DNA of 64,000 nucleotides from Candidatus Margulisiibacteriota bacterium (GCA_018823125.1 JAHJIW010000003.1:99780-163779), one strand, 5' to 3'. Counted from the stretch's first letter, positions 16,694 to 25,582 are shown. The notes: a model not told the origin generated them from the letters alone. Translations and numbers: made by a program.

Positions 16694-17650
16694 CTAATTG
16701 GCCCCCTCAGCTTCTTTAACTAATTCTTCAATAATTTTGGCCGCCGGTTTAATGCTGCGGTCTTTAATTTTTGCAACATTTTCACCGCTAAAAACCACTC
16801 CGTGATCCACATCCCCGCGCTGTGAATTAATTAATGCCTGAATAATGCAATACTCAAGGGAACAGTGCTTTAAGCAAAAATCACAACCCACTGGTTTAGG
16901 CGCAGTTTTATTTAAAATTTTATCAGAAAAAGGATTTTTTAGAGCTCTTCCCGGAAGTCCTACCGGAGAGGTAATTAATCGAATGTCTCCCTCTTTGGCA
17001 TTTTGGTACATCTTTTTAAACTCGAGAGCCGCATTACATTCTTCTGATAAAACAAACTTGGTGGCAATCTGAACTCCGTTGGCCCCCAGCTTAAGCATAT
17101 CTACAATTCCCTGGCCGTCAATTATTCCCCCCGCCGCAATGATTGGTAATTTTACCAGCGGTCTAATTTCGATGACTAAATCTTTTATCGGGCGGTCGGT
17201 TCCCAGGTGCCCGCCCGCTTCTTTACCCTCGATTACGATTGCTGCCGCCCCCAATTTTTCTGAAAGTTTGGCCAGCTTAGCAGACGAAACGATCGGGACT
17301 ACCGGAACTCCGTACTCCAAACCAATCTTAAAAAGATCTCTGGAAAATCCGGCACCGGAAACAATTAAATCAATTTTTTCTTTAATGGCGGTGTTAACAA
17401 TGCCCAAAAATTCGCGGGCCACAAACATAATGTTGATGCCCACGATTCCACCATTAGCTAAATCTCTGGCAATTTTAATTTCTCGGGCGAGTTCCTCAAA
17501 CTCCATCCCCGAGGCCGCAATTAATCCGATGCCTCCGGCCGCCGCCACCGCACCCGCTAACCTTCCCGTAGAAAGTCGAATTGCCATGCCCCCCTGAATA
17601 ATAGGGATGCGTGCCGTTAAATTTGCAATTTTTAATTCCGGTAACTTCAT
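16694..17650 (-). CDS. fabK: FabK-like enoyl-ACP reductase / nitronate monooxygenase family
   Basis: A 318-residue FMN-dependent TIM-barrel protein of the FabK/2-nitropropane dioxygenase family. It begins PIIQGGMAIRLSTGRLAGAV and shows GKEAGGHLG and the phosphate-binding IIAAGGIIDGQGI. A C-terminal region holds four cysteines (GCDFCLKHCSLEYC, about residues 258-271) and a GDVDHGVVFSG element typical of clostridial relatives. Inside a fatty-acid operon with no fabI or fabL, reduction of enoyl-ACP is the likeliest job; a nitronate monooxygenase activity cannot be excluded from sequence. GGGGTGA lies 7 nt before the ATG. A strong hairpin sequence separates it from acpP upstream. Confidence 0.85.
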   Translation of the reverse strand: MKLPELKIANLTARIPIIQGGMAIRLSTGRLAGAVAAAGGIGLIAASGMEFEELAREIKIARDLANGGIVGINIMFVAREFLGIVNTAIKEKIDLIVSGAGFSRDLFKIGLEYGVPVVPIVSSAKLAKLSEKLGAAAIVIEGKEAGGHLGTDRPIKDLVIEIRPLVKLPIIAAGGIIDGQGIVDMLKLGANGVQIATKFVLSEECNAALEFKKMYQNAKEGDIRLITSPVGLPGRALKNPFSDKILNKTAPKPVGCDFCLKHCSLEYCIIQALINSQRGDVDHGVVFSGENVAKIKDRSIKPAAKIIEELVKEAEGAN

Positions 17651-17690
17651 TTTTTATTCACCCCGCAAACTTACTCGCAATTTTTTGCCT

Positions 17691-17738
17691 GGCTAGGGTA
17701 GCCCCATAGCTAACTCAAAGCTACGTGGCTACCCAGCC
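17691..17738. repeat. Two-part hairpin between acpP and fabK
   Basis: A 13-nt arm GGCTAGGGTAGCC (17691-17703) pairs with GGCTACCCAGCC (17727-17738) with a single bulge. Inside it TAGCT (17707-17711) pairs with AGCTA (17719-17723). There is no U-run on either side, so it is not an intrinsic terminator. In the mRNA it would sit directly after the acpP stop, where it could protect the abundant acpP message from 3' decay or reduce expression of fabK and fabF. Confidence 0.6.
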
Positions 17739-17745
17739 GCCACGC

Positions 17746-17994
17746 TTATTGTTTTGCGTGTTCTTTAATGTAATTAATGGTATCGCCTACAGTCTTAATC
17801 TTTTCTGCTTGCTCGTCAGGAATTTCCATGCCAAATGCTTCTTCCAGTGCCATTACTAATTCTACCGTATCCAGAGAATCCGCACCTAAATCATCCACAA
17901 AAGAAGACTCTTTACTTACTTCTGACTCAGATACACCTAACTGCTCTACCACTACTTTTTTTACATCTTCAAATACTTTTTGCTCGTCCAACAC
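17746..17994 (-). CDS. acpP: Acyl carrier protein
   Basis: An acidic protein of about 82 residues with the phosphopantetheine site [18 protein letters not shown]; the modified serine is the one after GAD. It carries the growing acyl chain among the Fab enzymes. The gene has an exceptionally complete ribosome binding site (AAAGGAGGTGAT). An upstream GTG at 18000 touches this site with no spacing, so GTG 17994 (5 nt after GGAGG) or TTG 17991 is the true start; 17994 is used here. fabG lies just upstream. Confidence 0.95.
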   Translation of the reverse strand: MLDEQKVFEDVKKVVVEQLGVSESEVSKESSFVDDLGADSLDTVELVMALEEAFGMEIPDEQAEKIKTVGDTINYIKEHAKQ

Positions 17995-18006
17995 AATCAC
18001 CTCCTT

Positions 18007-18747
18007 TTACATATACATTCCGCCATTGACCGACAGCACTTGTCCAGTAATATAATCTGAATCACTGCTGGCCAAAAACACACACGCATTTGCAATATCT
18101 TCGGGCAAACCTAATTTTTTTAAGGGAATTTGTTCCTTCATTTTATTTTTAATCTCTTCCGGGATTTTCTGGGTCATTTCAGTATCGATAAAGCCCGGCG
18201 CCACCGCATTGACCAAAATATTGCGGCTGGCTACTTCGCGCGCAATCGTTTTTGTAAAACCAATCACGCCCGCCTTAGTTGCCGAATAATTAGCTTGTCC
18301 GGCATTTCCCATCAAACCCACGATGGATGCAATATTGATAATTTTTCCGGCTCTAGCTTTCATCATGATTGGAATGACTGCCTTGGTGCAGTTAAAAACT
18401 CCGGTTAAGTTTACGGATACAACTGCATTCCACTCCTCTGGTTTCATGCGCATCAGCAGAGCATCTTTGGTGATGCCCGCATTGTTTACCAAGATATCAA
18501 TTTTGCCTAAATCTTTAGCCGTAGCCGCAATCACTTTGCCGGTTTCATCAAAATCCGCCACGTTTTGCTTAACTGCAATAACATTTCCGCCGGCTGCATT
18601 AAGTTCGTCGGCAGTTTTTTGGGCTGCTTCCAAATTAATATCCGAAATTACTACTTTGGCTCCTGCGGCCACAAATGCTTGGGCTATCGATTTACCAATA
18701 CCTTGCGCCCCTCCGGTAATAAAAGCAGTTTTATCTTTTAATTTCAT
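18007..18747 (-). CDS. fabG: 3-oxoacyl-ACP reductase
   Basis: A 246-residue short-chain dehydrogenase that reduces 3-oxoacyl-ACP with NADPH. It shows the cofactor motif TGGAQGIG, NNAG, and the catalytic Ser-Tyr-Lys set (Ser141, Tyr154, Lys158; the last two in ANYSATKAG). The end (VLSVNGGMYM) fits FabG. GTG 18750 and ATG 18747 are adjacent in frame; ATG 18747, with GGGAG 9 nt upstream, is taken as the start. Positioned between fabD and acpP, as in many bacteria. Confidence 0.97.
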   Translation of the reverse strand: MKLKDKTAFITGGAQGIGKSIAQAFVAAGAKVVISDINLEAAQKTADELNAAGGNVIAVKQNVADFDETGKVIAATAKDLGKIDILVNNAGITKDALLMRMKPEEWNAVVSVNLTGVFNCTKAVIPIMMKARAGKIINIASIVGLMGNAGQANYSATKAGVIGFTKTIAREVASRNILVNAVAPGFIDTEMTQKIPEEIKNKMKEQIPLKKLGLPEDIANACVFLASSDSDYITGQVLSVNGGMYM

Positions 18748-18762
18748 CACAAACTCCCTTAA

Positions 18763-19710
18763 TTATGATAACGCATCAATGGTTGTTTTAAAAGATGCCA
18801 GATCCTCAATATTTAATATTTTAACCTGAGGATTAATCTTTTTAATCAATCCGGATAATACTTTTTTAGGGCCCAGTTCGACAAAAGTATCAATTCCTTT
18901 AGATATCATATTTTCTACAGATTGCTGCCAGAGTACGGTGCTAACCACCTGCTCAACCAGTTTTTGCTTAATTTCCGCCGCCGCGGTCATATATTCGCCG
19001 GTAACATTAGATACTACCGGAAACCGTGCATCCTGAAACTTAACTTGGGTAAACTCACCTTTTAATCGCTCTGCCGCCGGCTGCATCAGTGCACAATGGA
19101 AAGGTGCGCTTACCGCCAAAGGAATTACTCTTTTGGCACCGGCCTCTTTACAATGGGAAGCAACTTCTTCCACCGGTTTTTTCTCGCCGGAAATTACCAC
19201 TTGTCCGGGAGAATTAAAGTTTGCCGCACATACTATGCCCGAAGTAGCGTAAGAAGCCAGTTCTAAAACTTTATCATACGGCAACCCTAAAATGGCCACC
19301 ATCGCTCCGTGGCCTTCGGGAACCGCGCTTTGCATAAATTTTCCGCGTTTGTTTACCAAGCGGACAGCATCCATAAAATCAATCGTTCCCGCAGCCGTTA
19401 ACGCCGAATATTCACCCAAGCTGTGCCCCGCCGCTACTGACGGCAGGAGGCCTCTTTTCTTTAGTATGGCAAAAATCGCTACCGAAACGGTTAAAATCGC
19501 CGGCTGGGTTATTTCGGTTTTTTTCAAATCGTCAACTGGTCCTTCAAAACAAAGTTTTTTAAGATCGAATTCAAGCGCCGTATTCGCTTCATCAAAAATT
19601 TTGGCTGCACTTTCAAAATTTTCGGCAAGTTCCTTGCCCATCCCCACGTACTGCGACCCCTGCCCCGGAAAAACGTACGCTACCTTTTTTAATGTTTTTA
19701 CTTCTGCCAT
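18763..19710 (-). CDS. fabD: Malonyl-CoA:ACP transacylase
   Basis: A 315-residue acyltransferase that loads malonate from CoA to ACP. The N-terminal FPGQGSQYVGMG, the nucleophile elbow GHSLGEYSA (Ser97) and the catalytic His205 in SAPFHCALM are all present. It starts 3 nt after the etfA stop, with a weak AAGGG upstream, so the electron-transfer genes and the fab genes are clearly on one message. Confidence 0.97.
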   Translation of the reverse strand: MAEVKTLKKVAYVFPGQGSQYVGMGKELAENFESAAKIFDEANTALEFDLKKLCFEGPVDDLKKTEITQPAILTVSVAIFAILKKRGLLPSVAAGHSLGEYSALTAAGTIDFMDAVRLVNKRGKFMQSAVPEGHGAMVAILGLPYDKVLELASYATSGIVCAANFNSPGQVVISGEKKPVEEVASHCKEAGAKRVIPLAVSAPFHCALMQPAAERLKGEFTQVKFQDARFPVVSNVTGEYMTAAAEIKQKLVEQVVSTVLWQQSVENMISKGIDTFVELGPKKVLSGLIKKINPQVKILNIEDLASFKTTIDALS

Positions 19711-19713
19711 TTT

Positions 19714-20895
19714 TTAACCCTTGAACTTTTGGATCAATTTTGGAACCACTTCAAACAAGTCGCCCACGATTCCGTAATCGCAAATCTTAAAGATCGGCGC
19801 ATCCGGATCTTTATTAATCGCCACAATTGTATCCGAAGATGACATTCCCGCCAAATGCTGTATCGCCCCTGAAATCCCACAGGCAATATATAACTTCGGA
19901 CAAACGGTTTTTCCGGTTTGTCCAACCTGGTGGTGCGAAGAAATCCATCCGGCATCCACCGTGGCGCGTGAAGCCCCTACCGCCCCACCCAAAGTCATCG
20001 CTAATGCTTCAATCAAAGCAAAGTGTTTAGGGTCGCCTAACCCTCTCCCGCCGGAAACAATAATTTCCGCTTCGGTTAAGTTAACTTTTACGGAAGTATC
20101 TTTAATAATATCTAAAATCTTTACTGCCATGTCTCCCGCCCGCAATTTAATGTTTTCTTTAAGTATTTCGCCTCTGCGTGAAGGATCTTTTTCTAATTTT
20201 TTCATTACTTTGGGCCGGACGGTGGCCATTTGGGGTCGATGCTGAGGAGAAATAATGGTAGCCATGATGTTTCCGCCAAAAGCCGGACGGGTTTGTAAAA
20301 GTTTGCGGTCCTCAACGTCCACATCTAAGCCGGTGCAGTCTGCGGTTAAACCGGTTTTAATGCGCGCCGCGATGCGGGAAGCTAAATCCCTTCCGGTAGT
20401 AGTAGCTCCAATCAAAACAATTTCGGGCTTATGGCGACCGATTAAATCCGAAAGCACGGTAGCATAAGGAGCCGTAACATAATTATTTAAACGATCATCA
20501 GTAACTAGTAATACGTAATCGGCGCCGTAATGAATTAATTCTTCGGCCTGTTTTTCAACTTCGGGGCCACCGATCAGTACGGCAGTTAATCTTTCTTCTA
20601 GTTTATCGGCCAGTTTGCGTCCTTCGCCTAAAAGTTCGAGCCCCACACTTTGAACCTTACCTTCGTGTTGTTCGGCAAAAACCCAAACCCCGCGGTATTC
20701 ATCAATATTCATGCCGGCTTTTTTTTCGACCTTAAGCTCGATCGCCTTAACCGGACAAACCGGAACGCAGGCCCCGCAAAGCGTGCAGCCTTCTTTAATT
20801 ATAGCCAACTTTCCTTCCATCTCAATTACGCCAAAAGGACAGGCGGGCACACATTTTTTACAGCCAATACATTTTTCGGTTACTTTAATCGACAT
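19714..20895 (-). CDS. etfA: Electron transfer flavoprotein alpha subunit with N-terminal 2[4Fe-4S] ferredoxin domain
   Basis: A 393-residue EtfA. Residues 1-60 are a bacterial-type ferredoxin with two complete clusters (CIGCKKCVPAC at 9-19, CTLCGACVPVC at 37-47). The usual alpha subunit follows, with the FAD-binding C-terminal domain (VSGGRGLGDPKHF, then GASRATVDAGWI, HHQVGQTGKTV, YIACGISGAIQH). EtfA fused to ferredoxin is known from caffeyl-CoA and lactate systems of anaerobes, where the EtfAB-dehydrogenase pair can bifurcate electrons. The ferredoxin domain could pass electrons to or from a soluble ferredoxin. Its ATG shares one base with the etfB stop (TAATG). Confidence 0.95.
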   Translation of the reverse strand: MSIKVTEKCIGCKKCVPACPFGVIEMEGKLAIIKEGCTLCGACVPVCPVKAIELKVEKKAGMNIDEYRGVWVFAEQHEGKVQSVGLELLGEGRKLADKLEERLTAVLIGGPEVEKQAEELIHYGADYVLLVTDDRLNNYVTAPYATVLSDLIGRHKPEIVLIGATTTGRDLASRIAARIKTGLTADCTGLDVDVEDRKLLQTRPAFGGNIMATIISPQHRPQMATVRPKVMKKLEKDPSRRGEILKENIKLRAGDMAVKILDIIKDTSVKVNLTEAEIIVSGGRGLGDPKHFALIEALAMTLGGAVGASRATVDAGWISSHHQVGQTGKTVCPKLYIACGISGAIQHLAGMSSSDTIVAINKDPDAPIFKICDYGIVGDLFEVVPKLIQKFKG

Positions 20896-21677
20896 TAAGC
20901 AATTTTCCTCTCTTTAATCTCTGAAACGACGGTATTGACCGCAGCATCAATATCTTCATAAAAAACTTTTCCTCCGCTTTTTGCCGGAGGAGTAAAAATT
21001 TTGACTACCTGGGTGGGGGATCCGTCTAAGCCAATTCTTAATTTATCGGCTTCGATGGCTTCTGCATTCCAGGTTCGGATTTCGGCCTTTTTGGCTTTCA
21101 TCATACCCTTGAGGGAAGTCGGCCGCGGTTCGTTAATTTGTTTTACCACGGTTATCATGCAAGGCAATGGAACTTCAACGATTTCGTTAGTATCTTCCAG
21201 GAGACGCTCCACTTTAATTTTTTTGCCATCCGGTTCAATTTTAACCGCAAAAGTTACCTGAGGAATATTTAGCCATTCAGCAATGCCTGGCCCGACCTGA
21301 GCGGTGTCGCCGTCGATGGCCTGTTTACCACAGATGATTAAATCAAAGGCCTCAATTTTTTTAATGGTTTGGGCTAATGTGTATGACGTTGCCAGCGTAT
21401 CCGAACCGGCAAACGCTCGATCGGAAACTAAGATAACGTCATCCACTCCCATCGCCAAAACTTGCTTGAGTGCTTCTTTAGCTTGCGGCGGCCCCATGGT
21501 AATAGCAGTCACTTTCCCGCCGGTGGCTTCTCTGAGCTTGAGGGCGGCTTCAATTGCATTTTCATCAAAGGGATTAACAATTGAAGGCACCCCTTCACGA
21601 ATTAAAGTATTGGTTTCGGGGTTAATCTTTACTTCAGTGGTATCCGGAACTTGTTTTATGCAGACAATTATTTCCAT
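20895..21677 (-). CDS. etfB: Electron transfer flavoprotein beta subunit
   Basis: A 260-residue EtfB, partner of the ferredoxin-fused EtfA. It begins with the family opening IVCIKQVPDTTEVKINPETN and carries CGKQAIDGDTAQVGPGIAEWL, the segment that binds the second cofactor. In bifurcating ETFs that cofactor is FAD, not AMP, and the motif and length fit that class. That is inference from the family. There is no clear Shine-Dalgarno: the ATG lies right after the acyl-CoA dehydrogenase stop, so translation is probably coupled. Confidence 0.93.
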   Translation of the reverse strand: MEIIVCIKQVPDTTEVKINPETNTLIREGVPSIVNPFDENAIEAALKLREATGGKVTAITMGPPQAKEALKQVLAMGVDDVILVSDRAFAGSDTLATSYTLAQTIKKIEAFDLIICGKQAIDGDTAQVGPGIAEWLNIPQVTFAVKIEPDGKKIKVERLLEDTNEIVEVPLPCMITVVKQINEPRPTSLKGMMKAKKAEIRTWNAEAIEADKLRIGLDGSPTQVVKIFTPPAKSGGKVFYEDIDAAVNTVVSEIKERKIA

Positions 21678-21679
21678 GC

Positions 21680-22840
21680 TTATTTTTTCATTGCACTTTC
21701 TTTAATTAATTTTAAAGCGATTTGGTTGCGTTGAATTTGATTGGTTCCTTCATAAATTTGGGTGATCTTCGCATCCCGCATCATTTTTTCAACTGGGTAT
21801 TCCTTCATGTAACCGTACCCGCCAAAAACTTGAACGGCATCGGTGGTAACTTCCATGGCAACATCCGACGCAAAAAGCTTAGACATGGCCGATTCTTTGG
21901 TACAGTCTTTTAATCCGGCGTCGATTGCACGGGCTACCGCATAAACTAAGGCCCGAGCCGCTTCAATTTTAGTCGCCATGTTAGCTAACATGTGTTGAAT
22001 CGCTTGGATCGATGAAATTGATTTACCAAACTGTACTCTTTCTCTTGAATATTTAACCGCTTCGTCAAGAGCACCCTGTGCAATCCCTACGGCCTGAGCT
22101 CCGATTCCCGGTCGGGTTTGGTCTAAAGTTTTCATGGCCACGATAAAGCCCATGCCTTCTTTGCCTAAAATTTGCGATTTATGAATTTTACAATCCTGGA
22201 AAACCAGCTCGCGGGTAGCTGAGCAGCGGATTCCCATTTTGTTTTCTTTTTTACCAAAAGAAAAACCGGGCGTACCCTTTTCAACGACAAACGCAGTGGC
22301 GCCGCGGCTGCCCTTGGTTTTATCGGTGATGGCAATTACCGAATAAATTTCGGCCTCGCCGCCGTTAGTAATCCATTGTTTAGTTCCGTTTAAAATATAG
22401 TGATCACCGTCTTTTTTAGCGGTGGTTTGCATGCCGGCGGCGTCTGAACCAGCGTTCGCTTCGGTTAAGCCAAATGCCGCTAGCTTTTTACCGGCACCAA
22501 TATCCGGTAAATATTTTTTCTTTTGTTCATCCGTACCAAATAATAAAATTGGAATCGCGCCTAAAGCCGATGCAGCAAAAGTAACGCCGACCCCGCCGCA
22601 AATTCGGCTAATTTCTTCGGTCGCCAGACAAAATTCCATCTCGCCTCCGCCAAAACCACCGTAGGCTTCGGGAAGATATAATCCGCAAAGATCCGCTTCA
22701 GCAAAAATTTTCATGATACCCCAAGGGAATTCACCTTTTTCGTCCAGTTCTGCCCGCACTGGCAATACTTTTTCTACCGCAATTTTTCGCGCCAGGTCCC
22801 GGATCATTTCTTGTTCTTCGGTCAACAGATAATTTAACAT
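21680..22840 (-). CDS. Acyl-CoA dehydrogenase (butyryl-CoA dehydrogenase type)
   Basis: A 386-residue FAD-dependent acyl-CoA dehydrogenase. The FAD/substrate signature (FGLTEANAGSDA) and the second signature (RVQFGKSISSIQAIQHMLA) are present. The catalytic glutamate is in QIYEGTNQIQRNQIA, at the position used by short-chain and butyryl-CoA dehydrogenases. Together with the adjacent etfB and ferredoxin-etfA it forms a Bcd-Etf type complex that could reduce crotonyl-CoA-like enoyl thioesters and, by bifurcation, ferredoxin. It sits between fabH and fabD, which is unusual, so a role on acyl chains of the fatty-acid pathway should be considered. AAGGAGG lies 9 nt before the ATG. Confidence 0.93.
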   Translation of the reverse strand: MLNYLLTEEQEMIRDLARKIAVEKVLPVRAELDEKGEFPWGIMKIFAEADLCGLYLPEAYGGFGGGEMEFCLATEEISRICGGVGVTFAASALGAIPILLFGTDEQKKKYLPDIGAGKKLAAFGLTEANAGSDAAGMQTTAKKDGDHYILNGTKQWITNGGEAEIYSVIAITDKTKGSRGATAFVVEKGTPGFSFGKKENKMGIRCSATRELVFQDCKIHKSQILGKEGMGFIVAMKTLDQTRPGIGAQAVGIAQGALDEAVKYSRERVQFGKSISSIQAIQHMLANMATKIEAARALVYAVARAIDAGLKDCTKESAMSKLFASDVAMEVTTDAVQVFGGYGYMKEYPVEKMMRDAKITQIYEGTNQIQRNQIALKLIKESAMKK

Positions 22841-22867
22841 TTTCTTGAATCCTCCTTTAAATTTCGC

Positions 22868-23842
22868 CTAAACACTCCACTTTATTAAGTTGGCCCCGTA
22901 GGTCAACCCCGCCCCGAATCCTGACAATACTATTACATCTCCTTTTTTTATCCTACCTTCGGAAAGTGCCTCATCCAGTGCGATTGGCACCGATGCGGCA
23001 CTAGTATTGCCATATTTTTGGAGATTAACATACACTTTTTCTTTTGGCAACCTTAACTTTTTTAGGGCATGATTGATGATTCTTACGTTGGCCTGATGAG
23101 GAATCAACAGATCCACGTCCTCAATTTTAAATCCGCTTTTATCTAAAACTTTTTGTACCGAAGTTTCGAGTGCTCTTACCGCAAATTTAAAAACTTCTTT
23201 GCCGTCCATGCTCATGTAGCGGCTTTTTCTTAATTCCGGATCGCGTGATCCCCCGCCCGGCATGACCAAGTGTTTTCCACCGGCGCCCTCGGCCGCCAAA
23301 TGATTAGCCAGAATGCCGCTTCCATCTATAAATGGCTTAAGTACTACGGCCCCGGCCCCATCGCCGAATAAAATACAAGTGTTGCGGTCTTTAAAATCAA
23401 TGTATTTAGTTAAAGTATCTGCGCCAACCAAAAGCACACATTTATACTGTCCGCTTTCAATTAAAGCTGAAGCCACCGCCAGGCCATAGTTAAAACCAGA
23501 GCAAGCCGCCGAAACATCAAAGGCGGCAGCGTTAGTCGCCCCCAGTTTATCCTGCAAAATACAGCCAACTGATGGAAAAAGGGTATCCGGAGAAGAAGTT
23601 CCAATTGCAATGCAGTCAATTTCTTCCGGAGCAACTTTAGCATGCTCAAGTGCTTTCTGAGCCGCTTCATAAGCCAAGTCAGAAGTAGCGGTTTCGTAAT
23701 CGGTTAAGCGTCTTTCTTTGATCCCGGTACGGGCGGTGATCCATTCGTCAGAAGTATCCACCATTTTTTCCAGGTCGGCATTAGTTAATACTTTATCTGG
23801 AACTTTTGATCCAACCCCCACAATTCCAGCGTGAATCGTCAT
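22868..23842 (-). CDS. fabH: 3-oxoacyl-ACP synthase III
   Basis: A 324-residue initiating condensing enzyme that joins acetyl-CoA (or another primer) to malonyl-ACP. The catalytic set is Cys114 in VSAACSGFNYG, His249 in LIPHQANVRI and Asn279 in KYGNTSAAS. The ends (GIVGVGSKVPDKVLTN; FGAGLTYGANLIKW) are typical. GGAG lies 8 nt before the ATG, right behind plsX. Confidence 0.97.
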   Translation of the reverse strand: MTIHAGIVGVGSKVPDKVLTNADLEKMVDTSDEWITARTGIKERRLTDYETATSDLAYEAAQKALEHAKVAPEEIDCIAIGTSSPDTLFPSVGCILQDKLGATNAAAFDVSAACSGFNYGLAVASALIESGQYKCVLLVGADTLTKYIDFKDRNTCILFGDGAGAVVLKPFIDGSGILANHLAAEGAGGKHLVMPGGGSRDPELRKSRYMSMDGKEVFKFAVRALETSVQKVLDKSGFKIEDVDLLIPHQANVRIINHALKKLRLPKEKVYVNLQKYGNTSAASVPIALDEALSEGRIKKGDVIVLSGFGAGLTYGANLIKWSV

Positions 23843-23845
23843 CTG

Positions 23846-24829
23846 CTATGCTCCATAATTCTTAATATAATCTACTACTTTTTCAGTTGCCGCTTCACCG
23901 GCAACCCGTAGTGCATTTTTTATCGCTTTAGCTTTGGCTCTACCATGGGCCTTATAGCAAACTCCGGCTAACCCCAAGAGCGGCGCTCCACCGTATTCAT
24001 CATAATCCACCATTTTTTTTAAATTCATCAAAGCCGGCGAAAGCATGAGAGCGCCCAGCTTAGTGACCGGATTTCTTTTTAATTCTTTTTTAAGCATATT
24101 TACAATGTTGCCGGCTAAATTTTCACTAAATTTTAAGATCAAATTCCCCACAAAGCCATCGCAAACTACGACATCAACTTTGCCGTTTAATATTTCTTTG
24201 CTTTCGACGTTGCCTACAAAGTTTAATTTAGAATTTTTAAGTAAAGGATACGTTTCGAGGGTAAGCTCGTTGCCTTTTTCGGGTTCTTCGCCAATATTTA
24301 AGAGGCCAACCCGAGGATTACTACGATGCAAAGCATGTTCGGCAAAAACCGAACCCATCTGCGCAAACTGGACCAGATGCTTAGCTTTACAATCTACATT
24401 GGCGCCCATATCCAGCAATAAAACCGGACCCTGTTCCGTAGGAAAAACCGTAGCAATGGCCGGACGTTCGATGCCTTTGATTCTGCCTAAGCCAAAAAGC
24501 GCGGCGGTCATCAAAGCTCCCGTATTGCCTGCCGAAACAATCGCATCCGCCTGCCCATTTTTAACTAATGCTACGGCAATGTTAACTGAAGCATCTTTTT
24601 TCTGTTTAACTGCCGCTACCGGGGATTCATTCATCTCGATTACCTGGCTGGCATTTACCACGGAGAGGTTTTTATGAGGAGCGTGTCGGGAAAGTTCGGC
24701 TTTGACCTTGAGTTCGTCACCAACCAGAATGATATTAAAACCATACTCTTTAGCAGCAGAGAGTGCGCCCTTAACTATTTCGCGTGGAGCATGATCTCCA
24801 CCCATAGCATCTAGTGCAATGGTAACCAA
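23846..24829 (-). CDS. plsX: Phosphate acyltransferase PlsX
   Basis: A 327-residue enzyme that makes acyl-phosphate from acyl-ACP, the first step of phospholipid assembly with PlsY. It begins VTIALDAMGGDHAPREIVKG and has the MGANVDCK and CDGFVGNLILK motifs and a C-terminal GGAPLLGLAGVCYKAHGRA. The start appears to be TTG 24829, with AAGGAG about 12 nt upstream, directly after rpmF. The order rpmF-plsX-fabH is widely conserved. Confidence 0.96.
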   Translation of the reverse strand: MVTIALDAMGGDHAPREIVKGALSAAKEYGFNIILVGDELKVKAELSRHAPHKNLSVVNASQVIEMNESPVAAVKQKKDASVNIAVALVKNGQADAIVSAGNTGALMTAALFGLGRIKGIERPAIATVFPTEQGPVLLLDMGANVDCKAKHLVQFAQMGSVFAEHALHRSNPRVGLLNIGEEPEKGNELTLETYPLLKNSKLNFVGNVESKEILNGKVDVVVCDGFVGNLILKFSENLAGNIVNMLKKELKRNPVTKLGALMLSPALMNLKKMVDYDEYGGAPLLGLAGVCYKAHGRAKAKAIKNALRVAGEAATEKVVDYIKNYGA

Positions 24830-24831
24830 TT

Positions 24832-25035
24832 CTACTTCTTCTCCTTTTTACCTTTTGCAGCTTTGATTTTTATCATTTCTCTGCCGCGGTAGTTTCCACA
24901 AGCAGCACAAGCATAGTGAGGAAGAACCGGAGCACCACACTTAGTACATTTAGTCATCCCTTTAGCTTTTATCTTCCAATTTGCACGGCGTTTCCATTGA
25001 CGCGAACTCGAATGTTTCTTTTTGGGTTGTACCAT
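24832..25035 (-). CDS. rpmF: Ribosomal protein bL32
   Basis: A 67-residue, very basic large-subunit protein. It has an N-terminal KKKHSSSRQWKRRANWK and a complete zinc ribbon (CTKCG at 30-34 and CAACG at 44-48), so it is the zinc-binding C+ form. GGGAGG lies about 8 nt before the ATG, which abuts the stop of the yceD-like gene. Confidence 0.96.
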   Translation of the reverse strand: MVQPKKKHSSSRQWKRRANWKIKAKGMTKCTKCGAPVLPHYACAACGNYRGREMIKIKAAKGKKEKK

Positions 25036-25560
25036 TTATTTTTCCTCCCGATGCTTAAATTTTTTTAACTTTTCCAGTCTGGGATCAACCTGCGTTTCGG
25101 CTTTTTTTTCCTTTTCCACAAAACCCTGGCAGGTTTCTTTACACAGGGGTTTTATTGGAACGGCTGATAGTAAATTTTGCCTGATTGCTTCAAACAAGTC
25201 AATAGTATTATCGCCGCCGATCTCAAAGACAAAATCTTCATCCCGCAACTCAACCTCTTCGGCAGACTTTTTAGCGTGCGGATGCCGGGTCGCAATCGAA
25301 TATTCCTCATCCAGATCAAGTTTGACCGGAAAATTAAACTTTTTCAGGCAACGGCAGCAGGTTAATTCCACGCTTAATTCTGCGGTACCGGTTAATAATA
25401 TGGTTTTCCCGGTGTTAACCAGCGAGGCATTCAATTTTACCGGCGAAGAAATCTTAACGTTTTCGTCTTCGTAATGGATAACGTCGTCAAATTTTACGCT
25501 TTCTTTTTCGCCTGCCGCCTTCAAAATATGTGAGATATCGATCTTCATTTCAAGGTCCAT
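25036..25560 (-). CDS. yceD: YceD/DUF177 family protein
   Basis: A 174-residue member of the YceD (DUF177) family, linked to accumulation of 23S rRNA and nearly always placed before rpmF. It has the LTCCRCLKKF cysteine motif near the middle, an acidic strand-rich C-terminal half and a basic tail (RLEKLKKFKHREEK). It is the first gene of the twelve-gene fatty-acid operon. Two starts are possible, ATG 25560 and ATG 25548; the first is kept, since AAAGA precedes it, but neither has a strong Shine-Dalgarno. Confidence 0.88.
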   Translation of the reverse strand: MDLEMKIDISHILKAAGEKESVKFDDVIHYEDENVKISSPVKLNASLVNTGKTILLTGTAELSVELTCCRCLKKFNFPVKLDLDEEYSIATRHPHAKKSAEEVELRDEDFVFEIGGDNTIDLFEAIRQNLLSAVPIKPLCKETCQGFVEKEKKAETQVDPRLEKLKKFKHREEK

Positions 25561-25582
25561 TCTTTAAAAAACACAAAGCGGT

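Noticed and set aside
17079..17597. A 172-codon open frame opposite fabK
   Set aside because: Antisense shadow of a well-supported gene with no ribosome binding site.
24045..24677. A 210-codon open frame opposite plsX
   Set aside because: plsX is certain from its motifs; the antisense frame has no start signal and shadow-type composition.
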